Source of the DNA: Methanothermobacter thermautotrophicus
GTDB taxonomy: Archaea; Methanobacteriota; Methanobacteria; Methanobacteriales; Methanothermobacteraceae
Assembly (NCBI RefSeq): GCF_014889545.1
Contig: NZ_QKOF01000005.1
Location: 279,350 to 343,349 of the forward strand
Direction of reading: 5' to 3'
DNA length: 64,000 nt
The position numbers and the translations under genes are program-made. Numbering within the stretch: position 1 is the first letter of the stretch; the number at the start of each line of letters is the position of its first letter. The notes under the pieces were generated by a model. That model was not told the DNA's origin. It searched no databases and worked only from the letters and a program-made list of their open reading frames with translations. Shown piece by piece: positions 56,951 through 64,000 of this stretch.

Positions 56951-58222
56951 TTACTCTGACCTGCTGACCCTCTGGAATTTCTCAGCCGAAGCAAGGGGTG
57001 CAGTTGCATCGACACCGACCTTGGTGGTGGTGCCATCCGGCAGCGCAGCAGGATCAAGGGACGAACCCCTGGCCCCTGGAACTATGAGGATGTCATCATC
57101 GCCCTTAACCCTTGTTGCAATAGCATATTCAATTTCCTCAGGGTCAAGGACGTCTATGTCATCATCCACGACCACGACATGCTTCAGGGAGGGGTGGGCC
57201 GCAAGGGCGGCCATTATGACGTTCTTACCATCACCCTCAGTCTGTTTTTTAATGGACACAGCGGCGTGGAGCCAGCAGCACCCACCCTCTGTTAGAACAA
57301 CGTTCCTGACAGTTGGGACGGTGTTCTTAACGGCCCGGTATATCCGTGGCTCCTGGGGTAGACCCTGGAGGAGGCGGTGCTCAAAGCCGGCCGGTAGAAT
57401 GGCGTGGTACATCGCATCATCCCTGATGTGCATCCTTTCAAGGGATATGACGGGTTCATCCCTTACAACGTCATAGGTGTCTGTCAGATCAACAAAGGGA
57501 CCCTCCCTTTCCCTCACACCACAGAGTATACGCCCCTCAAGGATTATCTCTGCAGGGGGGACCTCCATGTCGACTCCCTCACACCTCACAAGTTCCAGTT
57601 CACCATCATGGAATGTGTTTGCTACCTCCATCTCATCTGCATCTATGGGTATTGAGGTGGTGGTGGCAAGGAGTGTTGCAGGATCCATACCTATGGCTAT
57701 GGCTATCTCAAGGTCCTCACCCCTCTCCTCAGCCCTCTGGAGGTAGGTGTAGAGGTGCCTCGGCACTATGCGGACGGCCAGTCTGTCATCACCTATGACC
57801 ATCATCCTGTGAATTGAGGCGTTCCTCACACCTGTATCAGGGTCCCTGGCGAATATGACCCCTGCGGTTATGTAGGGGCCACCATCCCTCCTGTAGTGTC
57901 TGAGGACTGGGAGCTCTGAGAGGTCAGCCCTCCCTGATCTGTAACCATGGAGCCCCATCACCCTCCTGATGGGGGTGGGGTTTTCCATGGCCTCAACTAT
58001 CCTCTGGGTTATCTCATGGACCCTGCAGTTGAGGGATAGGGCTATCTTCTCCCGGGTATTGCAGAGCCCTGATATGACCGGTATTTTAGATTCTCTGAGG
58101 TTTTTTAGTATAACAAGGTCCCTTGGATGCTCCCTCAGTATGCTGGCAGCCTCAAAACTGGTTGATACCTCATCCTCAATTACTATGGCCTCATCGCCGA
58201 TCTTGTCAAGAAAACGTCTCAT
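56951..58222 (-). CDS. UbiD-like decarboxylase (anhydromevalonate phosphate decarboxylase candidate)
   Basis: The 423-residue protein belongs to the UbiD family, which uses prenylated FMN. Family signatures include [23 protein letters not shown] (by position about 113-135), [32 protein letters not shown] (with a catalytic Glu region) and [13 protein letters not shown]. In archaea this branch converts trans-anhydromevalonate phosphate to isopentenyl phosphate after aconitase X, whose large subunit gene is in this window. A UbiX prenyltransferase is not adjacent. The ATG follows GGTGATTTA. Confidence 0.88.
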   Translation of the reverse strand: MRRFLDKIGDEAIVIEDEVSTSFEAASILREHPRDLVILKNLRESKIPVISGLCNTREKIALSLNCRVHEITQRIVEAMENPTPIRRVMGLHGYRSGRADLSELPVLRHYRRDGGPYITAGVIFARDPDTGVRNASIHRMMVIGDDRLAVRIVPRHLYTYLQRAEERGEDLEIAIAIGMDPATLLATTTSIPIDADEMEVANTFHDGELELVRCEGVDMEVPPAEIILEGRILCGVREREGPFVDLTDTYDVVRDEPVISLERMHIRDDAMYHAILPAGFEHRLLQGLPQEPRIYRAVKNTVPTVRNVVLTEGGCCWLHAAVSIKKQTEGDGKNVIMAALAAHPSLKHVVVVDDDIDVLDPEEIEYAIATRVKGDDDILIVPGARGSSLDPAALPDGTTTKVGVDATAPLASAEKFQRVSRSE

Positions 58223-58278
58223 TAAATCACCATCAGAATCTAAGTGAATGTCTCTTCTCCGTCTTCCACATCTTAATC

Positions 58279-59283
58279 CTAGAACTTAACGGAACGGCTC
58301 TTTATACTTTTTATCCTGGATTCTATCCTCTCATCGTATATCCCAAGCATTTCAGCAGCAAGTATTGCGGCGTTACCACCGTTACCCACCCCCACCGTCC
58401 CAACGGGCACACCAGGGGGCATGTTGATCATTGAGAGGAGTGAGTCCCAGCCGTTCATCTTGAGGGGACATGGGACCCCTATAACGGGCCTGTCGCTCAG
58501 GGCAACGACAGCACCTGTCACATGTGCGGAGAGGCCGCTTATTGCTATGAAGAGCTTCACGTTCTCCATCTTCTCAAGGTACCTCTCAAATCTGTCAGGG
58601 TACCTTATTGGTGATATGACGTTTAGATCATAGCTTATACCCATCCTTTCAAGGAACATGGTGGTCTTCTTGGCTATCTTCATGTCAGAGTAGCTGCCAG
58701 GTATTACGGATACCATTGGCCCATCCTCAGAATCTGATGGGGCCCTATCCTCCATGGGAGGCATTTCAATCTCCAGGGGCGCATAGTAGGACCCCTCTAT
58801 GCTGGTGAGCACCTGACATTCATCTCTCCGCACGCGTTCATAGAAACCTCTCCTTAGCTCCGCAACCTTTTCCCTTACCCCGGGATCCCCTATCCCTATT
58901 ATCTGAGCAGCTAGTATTGCGGCGTTTTCTCCCCTGTCAACCCCCACAGTGGCAACAGGGGCCGGGAAGGGCATCTGTGAGCATGCAAAGATGGCGTCGA
59001 GTCCTCCAAGTTTAACGTCAACAGGGACCCCTATAACGGGCCTGTGGGTGTTTGCAGATATCATGCCTGGAAGATGGGCTGAAAGCCCTGCTATTCCTAT
59101 AAATACCTCGACACCCGCCTTTACACCCTCTGATACTATTACCTTCACCTTTTCATGTGTTCTGTGGGCTGAGGCAACCCTGAGGTCATAGGGTATTCTG
59201 AGTTCCTCAAGGATTCCCATGGCCTTTTCAGCTATCCTGAAATCAGATGCACTTCCGAGGAGTATCATCACTCTGGGCTTCAT
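58279..59283 (-). CDS. purE: PurE tandem-domain protein (N5-CAIR mutase or AIR carboxylase)
   Basis: The 334-residue protein consists of two PurE domains. The first (residues 1 to about 160) has [12 protein letters not shown], catalytic His in [10 protein letters not shown] (His40) and [12 protein letters not shown]. The second (about 188-334) keeps [12 protein letters not shown] and [14 protein letters not shown] but replaces the SAHR motif with [10 protein letters not shown], so the catalytic His is missing. The second half may be structural, completing the octameric ring. The frame upstream of ATG 59283 is open but does not match. It is one of the purine genes in the window with purD. Confidence 0.93.
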   Translation of the reverse strand: MKPRVMILLGSASDFRIAEKAMGILEELRIPYDLRVASAHRTHEKVKVIVSEGVKAGVEVFIGIAGLSAHLPGMISANTHRPVIGVPVDVKLGGLDAIFACSQMPFPAPVATVGVDRGENAAILAAQIIGIGDPGVREKVAELRRGFYERVRRDECQVLTSIEGSYYAPLEIEMPPMEDRAPSDSEDGPMVSVIPGSYSDMKIAKKTTMFLERMGISYDLNVISPIRYPDRFERYLEKMENVKLFIAISGLSAHVTGAVVALSDRPVIGVPCPLKMNGWDSLLSMINMPPGVPVGTVGVGNGGNAAILAAEMLGIYDERIESRIKSIKSRSVKF

Positions 59284-59435
59284 CTGTAGATTCACCTTCA
59301 ACTTTATACAGAAAGATCTATCTGAGGTCATATTTAATAGATGGCTCACCTCATCGCCACGAGCAGCTCTCAGCCACTTAACAATATATAAGTGGATTGT
59401 ACCATAGAGAGTTACAGAGGATCAGAGGTGTACTG

Positions 59436-61130
59436 ATGTCATGGCTCATTCTAATGGTTGTGTTCTTTCTATGCGCTTTCAGGGCAGTGAAGGACAAAAA
59501 GCACACTGTATCAGTGGTTATACCAGCATTCAATGAGGAAAAAACGGTTGGAACTGTAATTGAAGCAGCGAGAAAATCAGATATGGTGGATGAGGTCATA
59601 GTTGTGGATGATGGATCCACAGATAACACTGCAGGTGTTGCAGAGGATGCAGGTGCAACTGTTATAAGGCATACAAGCAATCGAGGAAAGGGTGCAGCCC
59701 TGAAAACAGGTTTCAAGCATTCCAGGGGCGACATAGTGGTCTTTGTAGACGCTGACCTTGAGAACATGACAACCGAAAAGATTGAAAGGATGATAAAACC
59801 CATAATCAATGGGAGGGCTGACCTCACAAAGACCCGATTCAGAAGAAGGGCAGGGAGGGTTACTGAGTTAACAGCCAAACCCCTCCTTAAGTTCTTCTTC
59901 CCTGAGATAAAATTTGAACAGCCCCTGAGCGGACAGTTCGCAGCTAAAAGATCAGCCCTTGAGAAGATGAAATTTGAGGAGGACTACGGGGTTGATGTTG
60001 GCATAGTACTGGACGCCGATGTCCTGGGCCTCACTGTGAGGGAGGTGGATATCGGGAGCATACACCATGACATGGCAAGCCTGAAGGATCTCAATGTCGT
60101 CGCCAACGAGGTTGTGAGGACAATAGTTGACAGGGCCCTTGAGTATGGCAGGATAACCATGATGGATTCCATGGGAAAATCCATAAGGATGTGCATCCTT
60201 GGCCTGTCACTCACAACTCTGGGAATATTCAGCATATTCTTCATAAGAGCCATACCTGCAGTTCTGGGTGTTATAATATCTCTTGCAGGATTTATAATGG
60301 CGGTCTACTATTTTTTAAGGCTCATCCGGAGATCCATATATGTTTTCAGGCGTTCAGCAGGGAAGCTTCAGACAGTGAGGTCATTCATCTACATGCACTT
60401 CCCAATACTCATATCTGCCCTCATACTCATTGCAATGATATCAACCCTCCTGGGGGCTGTGGAGGTGGATGACGGGAAGATATCCATTGAACCAACATCT
60501 GGAAACCTCATAATATGGAAGAAGAGCACTGAAAACAGGACATTCGATGTCAGGGGACCATACAGGGTTGATAGCGCCCTTGAAAATGAGAATAATTCAA
60601 TAAGAATTCCCGAGGAGGCCATAAACACCCTTGACCTCAATTACGGCGACCGCATATTCCTGGCCGGAGAGGCCTATACACTTAACAGGACACGGGAAGG
60701 TGAAACCAACATAATGAGGGTGCCATCCGGGGCAAGGAACGCCCTGGGGCTCAAGGTGGGTGATGTCATCCAGGATGGTAACCTCCGCAAGATATTCAGC
60801 AAGGTCTATGCAGTGAGAAATATCTCCAGCTCAAATCTGACGGTCTACAATGGCATCATAATCCAGGAGGATGATTCGGCCGGAGCAGAGGTACGGATCT
60901 ATGTGGATGATCGGATGGTTGCACGCACCACCGGGGCTATGGAGAATGGCACATACACGGTTTTCCTTAATGGTGTTTCTGCGGGAAGAATAATATTCAG
61001 GGGCGAGGACACCGAGCAGAGGATTTACTGGGGAGGTCATGTAATAAAAATTGAGGTCCAGAGTGGTGCTATGGATGATATGCGCTTTGCTAAATCCTCT
61101 GAGGGAAGGTTCCTGAACCTGTGGCTCTGA
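59436..61130 (+). CDS. GT2 glycosyltransferase with membrane segments and C-terminal AbrB-like repeats
   Basis: The 564-residue protein begins with one membrane helix (about 2-14), then a GT-A glycosyltransferase domain: VIPAFNEEKTVG, VVDDGSTDNTAG and VFVDADLENMTT (DxD-like) are visible. Three or four membrane segments follow (about 250-340). The C-terminal 210 residues contain two similar segments, SIRIPEEAINTLDLNYGDRI (residues about 388-407) and IMRVPSGARNALGLKVGDVI (about 426-445), each like a SpoVT/AbrB swapped-hairpin motif. This last part would lie outside the membrane by topology count, which is unusual for AbrB. ATG 59436 follows AGGTG. Confidence 0.85.
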   Translation: MSWLILMVVFFLCAFRAVKDKKHTVSVVIPAFNEEKTVGTVIEAARKSDMVDEVIVVDDGSTDNTAGVAEDAGATVIRHTSNRGKGAALKTGFKHSRGDIVVFVDADLENMTTEKIERMIKPIINGRADLTKTRFRRRAGRVTELTAKPLLKFFFPEIKFEQPLSGQFAAKRSALEKMKFEEDYGVDVGIVLDADVLGLTVREVDIGSIHHDMASLKDLNVVANEVVRTIVDRALEYGRITMMDSMGKSIRMCILGLSLTTLGIFSIFFIRAIPAVLGVIISLAGFIMAVYYFLRLIRRSIYVFRRSAGKLQTVRSFIYMHFPILISALILIAMISTLLGAVEVDDGKISIEPTSGNLIIWKKSTENRTFDVRGPYRVDSALENENNSIRIPEEAINTLDLNYGDRIFLAGEAYTLNRTREGETNIMRVPSGARNALGLKVGDVIQDGNLRKIFSKVYAVRNISSSNLTVYNGIIIQEDDSAGAEVRIYVDDRMVARTTGAMENGTYTVFLNGVSAGRIIFRGEDTEQRIYWGGHVIKIEVQSGAMDDMRFAKSSEGRFLNLWL

Positions 61131-61193
61131 ATTCATAGGGAAACAGGGTTCCTAAGGAGTACTGGGCCACCATAAACAGCGAAATTTATTCAA

Positions 61194-62126
61194 TTAGTAG
61201 TAGACCCTGGCGGCCTCCTCAGGATCATCGTAGAGTCCAAGGGCTGCGAGGGCCCCTATCTTGCCCTGGGAACCAGTGATCTCAATTAGCTCCACACCAG
61301 CTTCCCTGGCTACTCTTTCGGCTTCCTCCAACTCCATGAGGGTCCTCTTGGATCTTGCCGCATAGTCCCTTAGTTTTCCAGGCACCACTATACCCTTCAT
61401 TACAGCCATGGCTGTCTTATCTGAGAGGGTGTTCTCCCTCAGGAGGTCCCTTACCAGTGCCACCAGTTCATCTGCTTCACCAGGTTTAACTGCAAATGCA
61501 AGGGCAACCGACACACAGTTCTGTGTCTTGTGGGGGTTGTGTGGGTAGAGCTGTACCGTGACGTGGTCAAGGTACTCAAAACCCCTCGTCCTGGCCTCCA
61601 GCCCTATGTTGTTTGCAAGGGTCCAGGTGGCCCCGCTCTCAGGTGTGTCTGTGTCATCTATCCCTATAACGACCTTCTCAAGGCGGGGGGTTATGACAGC
61701 GGCCCGGCCCGGCTTTGAACCACCCCCCAACTCGTAGAGTTCGATCCTCTTAACACCCTCAGCCATGCCACGGCACATGGCGGCACCGACACCTGCACCT
61801 GCAAGGCCTGCATGCACAACACGGACCTCATCGCCCTCAACCGCCACCTCCTCTATCCCGGCGGCGTTAAGACTAGCCTGGAGCTCAATGGGTGCCTTAC
61901 CTGTACGTGCAAGGTAACTGTGTCTGTTACCGTCCCTCCGGGCCCTCTCTATAAGCCTGCTGGACCTCTGGTACTGATATATCATCCACTCTGACCCTGA
62001 AACGCAGGGGTGGTACTCCAGGATCTCAACCAGGTCCCCATCAACCACTGTGAGGACCTTCCGGTAGGGTGAGATCCAGGGGTCCTGGAACCTCTCCTTA
62101 AGGTCAGATGGCCTGAGTATCTCCAT
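61194..62126 (-). CDS. Methanogenesis marker protein 11 (TiaS-related)
   Basis: The 310-residue protein matches methanogenesis marker 11. The middle region VVIGIDDTDTPESGATWTL resembles the nucleotide-binding part of archaeal TiaS (agmatinylcytidine synthetase for tRNA-Ile2), and other typical segments are YHPCVSGSEWMIYQYQ and QLYPHNPHKTQNC. A role in nucleotide or tRNA chemistry is possible; the function is not established. The ATG 62126 is preceded by GGAGATCTTCC. It is 16 bp downstream of ribH on the same strand and may share a transcript. Confidence 0.88.
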   Translation of the reverse strand: MEILRPSDLKERFQDPWISPYRKVLTVVDGDLVEILEYHPCVSGSEWMIYQYQRSSRLIERARRDGNRHSYLARTGKAPIELQASLNAAGIEEVAVEGDEVRVVHAGLAGAGVGAAMCRGMAEGVKRIELYELGGGSKPGRAAVITPRLEKVVIGIDDTDTPESGATWTLANNIGLEARTRGFEYLDHVTVQLYPHNPHKTQNCVSVALAFAVKPGEADELVALVRDLLRENTLSDKTAMAVMKGIVVPGKLRDYAARSKRTLMELEEAERVAREAGVELIEITGSQGKIGALAALGLYDDPEEAARVYY

Positions 62127-62142
62127 GGAAGATCTCCAGAAA

Positions 62143-62562
62143 CTATATATCCTCTTTAAGTCTTCTGTGCATTTTAACAGCCGCCTCGACAGCCCTCTTG
62201 GCGTAGTCAACACGCTGGTGGGCCTCAAGCCTTGTCATTCCTGGTCCTGATATTCCAAGGGCCACGGGTTTGTCATAATCAAGGGCCAGGTCGGCTATCT
62301 TACGTGAAGCGTGCTGCACAACTATCTGGTCATGATCGGTGGCCCCCTCGATGACCGCCCCAAGGGTTATCACGGCATCTATATCATCCTCAAGGAGGAG
62401 TTTCTTCACTGCCAGTGGCATGTCAAACACGCCGGGTACAGCAATCACCCTGGTTATCTCAGCATCAAGGAATCTGGCATGTTCCTTTGCAAGTTCCAGC
62501 ATCATGTGGGTTATGTCATAGTTAAACTCAGCTACAACAGCCCCTATCCTGACTTTTTTCAT
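62143..62562 (-). CDS. ribH: 6,7-dimethyl-8-ribityllumazine synthase
   Basis: The 139-residue enzyme makes the riboflavin precursor lumazine, also needed for F420's deazaflavin neighbours and flavins. Signatures are AVVAEFNYDITHMML (near 6-20), VPGVFDMPLAVKKL (near 41-54) and ALGAVIEGATDHDQIV-like segment TLGAVIEGATDHDQI (near 66-80, with catalytic His). The ATG 62562 follows GGAGGTATTGG. Its 3' neighbour is the marker 11 gene; upstream are a 26-codon gene and a cysteine desulfurase, all on one strand. Confidence 0.94.
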   Translation of the reverse strand: MKKVRIGAVVAEFNYDITHMMLELAKEHARFLDAEITRVIAVPGVFDMPLAVKKLLLEDDIDAVITLGAVIEGATDHDQIVVQHASRKIADLALDYDKPVALGISGPGMTRLEAHQRVDYAKRAVEAAVKMHRRLKEDI

Positions 62563-62575
62563 CCAATACCTCCAT

Positions 62576-62656
62576 TTAGAGTACAAGTGCACCTGCAATG
62601 GTACTCAGAACCATTATTATCACTATCAGCAATGCTATTGCCTGTGCCTTATTCAT
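62576..62656 (-). CDS. 26-residue single-pass membrane microprotein
   Basis: A 26-codon frame reads MNKAQAIALLIVIIMVLSTI then AGALVL and stop. It is almost wholly hydrophobic after a short N-terminus with Lys and Gln. GGTGAT lies three bases before the ATG, the same strong arrangement as real genes in this window, and the site spans the cysteine-desulfurase stop. It sits in a gap of the operon, 13 bp before the ribH start. It is too short for most gene callers. Function unknown; a role as a membrane peptide or small subunit is possible. Confidence 0.65.
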   Translation of the reverse strand: MNKAQAIALLIVIIMVLSTIAGALVL

Positions 62657-62660
62657 TGAA

Positions 62661-63854
62661 TCACCCCATCCCTGCTATTTCCTGGAGGGTCTCTCCGAGG
62701 AGTTCAATTTCCTCTGATGTGTTGTAGTAGTGTATGGATGCCCTGACGGTGCCGCCGGTTTCATGGAGCGCCAGGTGCTTCATTGCAGGTATAGCGCAGT
62801 GGTGACCACTTCTAACACAGATCCCGGCGGTTTCATCAAGAATCTTTGCAACGTCATGGGGGTCCATGTTATTTATGTTGAAGGAGAGGATACCATAAAT
62901 ATTTTGGGGGTCACCATAGCATTCAACAGCATCGATGGCTGAAAGGGTACTGTGGAGCTCCTCTGTCATCTTCATTCCATGTCTATGGATCCTCCTGATT
63001 CCTATCCTCTCCATGTAATCTATTGAGGCGCCAAGGCCAATTAACCCTGCTATGTTTAGGGTGCCGGCCTCAAATTTCGCAGGGAAATCCTCGAGTACAT
63101 ATCCGTCCTCTGAGACATCCAGCACCGTGCCTCCCCCCAGCATCTGTGGCTCAACTTCTTCCTGAACCTCCCTGCTGCAGTAGAGGAATCCCGTGCCAAC
63201 CGGTCCCAGGGTCCCCTTGTGTCCCGGGAATGCTGCGAAGTCAGCACCAATGGCCCTGACATCAACCTCCATGTGACCTATGGACTGGGCGGCATCAACC
63301 AGGTAGAGGGCTCCAGCCTCATGGGCCACCCTGCCTATCTCCTCCACATCCTGCACCGTACCGAGGGCATTGGAGATGTGGGTCACGGTGACGAGCCTCG
63401 TGGTATCATCAACAGCGTCCTCTATTCTGCCGGGGTCCACCACGCCCCCTTCATCTGCCCTCACCACCCTCACATCAACTCCCCTCTCACGGAGCCTCAG
63501 CCATGGCAGGAAGTTGGAGTGGTGTTCGATGTTTGGCACAACAACTGAGTCCCCCTTCCTGAACCTGAGGCCCCCCGCCACGATGTTGATGGCCTCAGAG
63601 GTGTTCTTGGTGAATACTATCTCATCACTGGAGGCGTTGATGAATCCAGCAACCTTCTCCCGGGCCTCCTGGAGTTTCCTGGTGGCCCTTAGCACCAGGG
63701 AGTAGGCGCCCCTCCCGGTGTTGGCATTGTATTCCTCAAAGTATTCTGTCATGACCCTGACAACAGGGAGTGGTGTGGGGGTTGTGCTTGCAGCGTCAAG
63801 GTAGACATGGTCCTTTAGGAGGGGCATGTCCCTCCTGACGTCCTCTGTACGCAT
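62661..63854 (-). CDS. Cysteine desulfurase (SufS-like)
   Basis: The 397-residue class V PLP enzyme takes sulfur from cysteine. Its substrate and cofactor signatures are DAASTTPTPLPVVRVM, NTSEAINIVAGGLR, VDAAQSIGHMEVDVRAIG and AAFPGHKGTLGPVG, where the PLP lysine is in GHKGT (about 214). The persulfide cysteine appears in CVRSGHHCA near 340-350. The start ATG 63854 follows GGAGTGATATA. It overlaps the end region of a LeuB-type gene closely and heads the row with the microprotein, ribH and marker 11. Role in Fe-S or thio-modification supply is expected. Confidence 0.93.
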   Translation of the reverse strand: MRTEDVRRDMPLLKDHVYLDAASTTPTPLPVVRVMTEYFEEYNANTGRGAYSLVLRATRKLQEAREKVAGFINASSDEIVFTKNTSEAINIVAGGLRFRKGDSVVVPNIEHHSNFLPWLRLRERGVDVRVVRADEGGVVDPGRIEDAVDDTTRLVTVTHISNALGTVQDVEEIGRVAHEAGALYLVDAAQSIGHMEVDVRAIGADFAAFPGHKGTLGPVGTGFLYCSREVQEEVEPQMLGGGTVLDVSEDGYVLEDFPAKFEAGTLNIAGLIGLGASIDYMERIGIRRIHRHGMKMTEELHSTLSAIDAVECYGDPQNIYGILSFNINNMDPHDVAKILDETAGICVRSGHHCAIPAMKHLALHETGGTVRASIHYYNTSEEIELLGETLQEIAGMG

Positions 63855-63858
63855 TATA

Positions 63859-64000
63859 TCACTCCTCCAGGCGCATTGCTATCTCTTCAGCCATCTCCAT
63901 GGTGCCAAGCTTCCCACCGAGGTCCGGCGTCACAAGACCCTCCTCCAGGGTTTTTTTGAGGGCGTTTTCTATTTTTTGAGCTTCCTGTTTTTTGTTGAGG
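63859..64000 (-). CDS. 3-isopropylmalate/isocitrate dehydrogenase family, C-terminal part
   Basis: Only the last 46 codons are in the window. They read as ...IENALKKTLEEG-LVTPDLGGKLGT-MEMAEEIAMRLEE and stop at 63859-63861. The TPDLGGKLGT motif and following MEMAEEIA helix are typical of the LeuB/AksF/Icd C-terminus; which member cannot be told from this piece. It is cut by the window edge and probably co-transcribed with the cysteine desulfurase. Confidence 0.8.
   Translation of the reverse strand, partial: LNKKQEAQKIENALKKTLEEGLVTPDLGGKLGTMEMAEEIAMRLEE

Overview
The window is about 64 kb of an archaeal chromosome, almost certainly a hydrogenotrophic methanogen of the order Methanobacteriales and most like Methanothermobacter. 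The support is internal: methanogenesis marker proteins 11 and 12, a Kae1-Bud32 fusion, the small subunit of archaeal D-family DNA polymerase, the Hef helicase-nuclease, an archaeal Orc1/Cdc6 beside a repeat-rich origin, archaeal-type ThrRS and signal peptidase, a split corrinoid pathway, and a very regular GGTGAT ribosome-binding motif 3-6 nt before many starts, including TTG and GTG starts. Genus and gene names come from recognition of the sequences; no database search was run.

Layout. 0-7 kb: an orphan radical SAM/HhH protein, a ParA ATPase with a miniature ParB-like partner, thrS, and a TrmB-type regulator divergent from a rubredoxin-hybrid-cluster-protein fusion and a cupin. 7-20 kb: a MgtC-like membrane protein, ilvD, signal peptidase, argS, argF, purD, ilvB-ilvN-ilvC, methanogenesis marker 12 and an LSm-like protein. 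20-28 kb: accessory membrane and surface genes (HTH plus membrane pair, two paralogous His-containing membrane proteins, surE, a membrane-anchored Mrr-like protein, a frame-disrupted surface protein), two tRNA-Val genes, ilvE, uppP, a SpoIIM-like protein and a CobT-like protein. 28-41 kb: Kae1-Bud32, an ITPase, rpsO, a RecJ/GAN-type nuclease, aconitase X, a wHTH-PAS-GAF regulator divergent from a DUF169/TusA-DsrE/membrane operon, hef, trmI and pyrB.

41-49 kb is the replication-origin neighbourhood: orc1/cdc6, then a 785-bp non-coding block with twelve 12-13 bp origin boxes in two head-to-head arms of six, then a DUF2299 gene, cbiB, cbiG, UPF0147, a class II aldolase, PolD small subunit and a membrane protein. 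49-64 kb: cbiH (cobJ) with a Cys-rich tail, a PhoU-RCK_C protein paired with a CBS-less MgtE-like transporter, two pilin-like envelope proteins, DUF35, cbiX, thiL, an AmmeMemoRadiSam radical SAM enzyme, a UbiD-like decarboxylase, a double-domain PurE, a membrane glycosyltransferase, methanogenesis marker 11, ribH, a 26-residue membrane protein, a cysteine desulfurase and the 3' end of a LeuB-type dehydrogenase.

How the genes connect: the branched-chain amino-acid pathway is nearly complete but dispersed (ilvD, ilvBNC, ilvE, a LeuB-type gene at the edge). Aconitase X and the UbiD-like protein are consistent with the archaeal mevalonate route through anhydromevalonate phosphate. CbiX, CbiG, CbiH, CbiB and the CobT-like protein serve corrinoid synthesis. 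Orc1, PolD small subunit, RecJ/GAN and Hef place replication and repair genes within about 15 kb of the origin. The least-explained parts are the ParA/mini-ParB pair with its AT palindromes, the regulator plus sulfur-carrier-like operon, the paired membrane proteins near 21 kb, and the disrupted surface protein.
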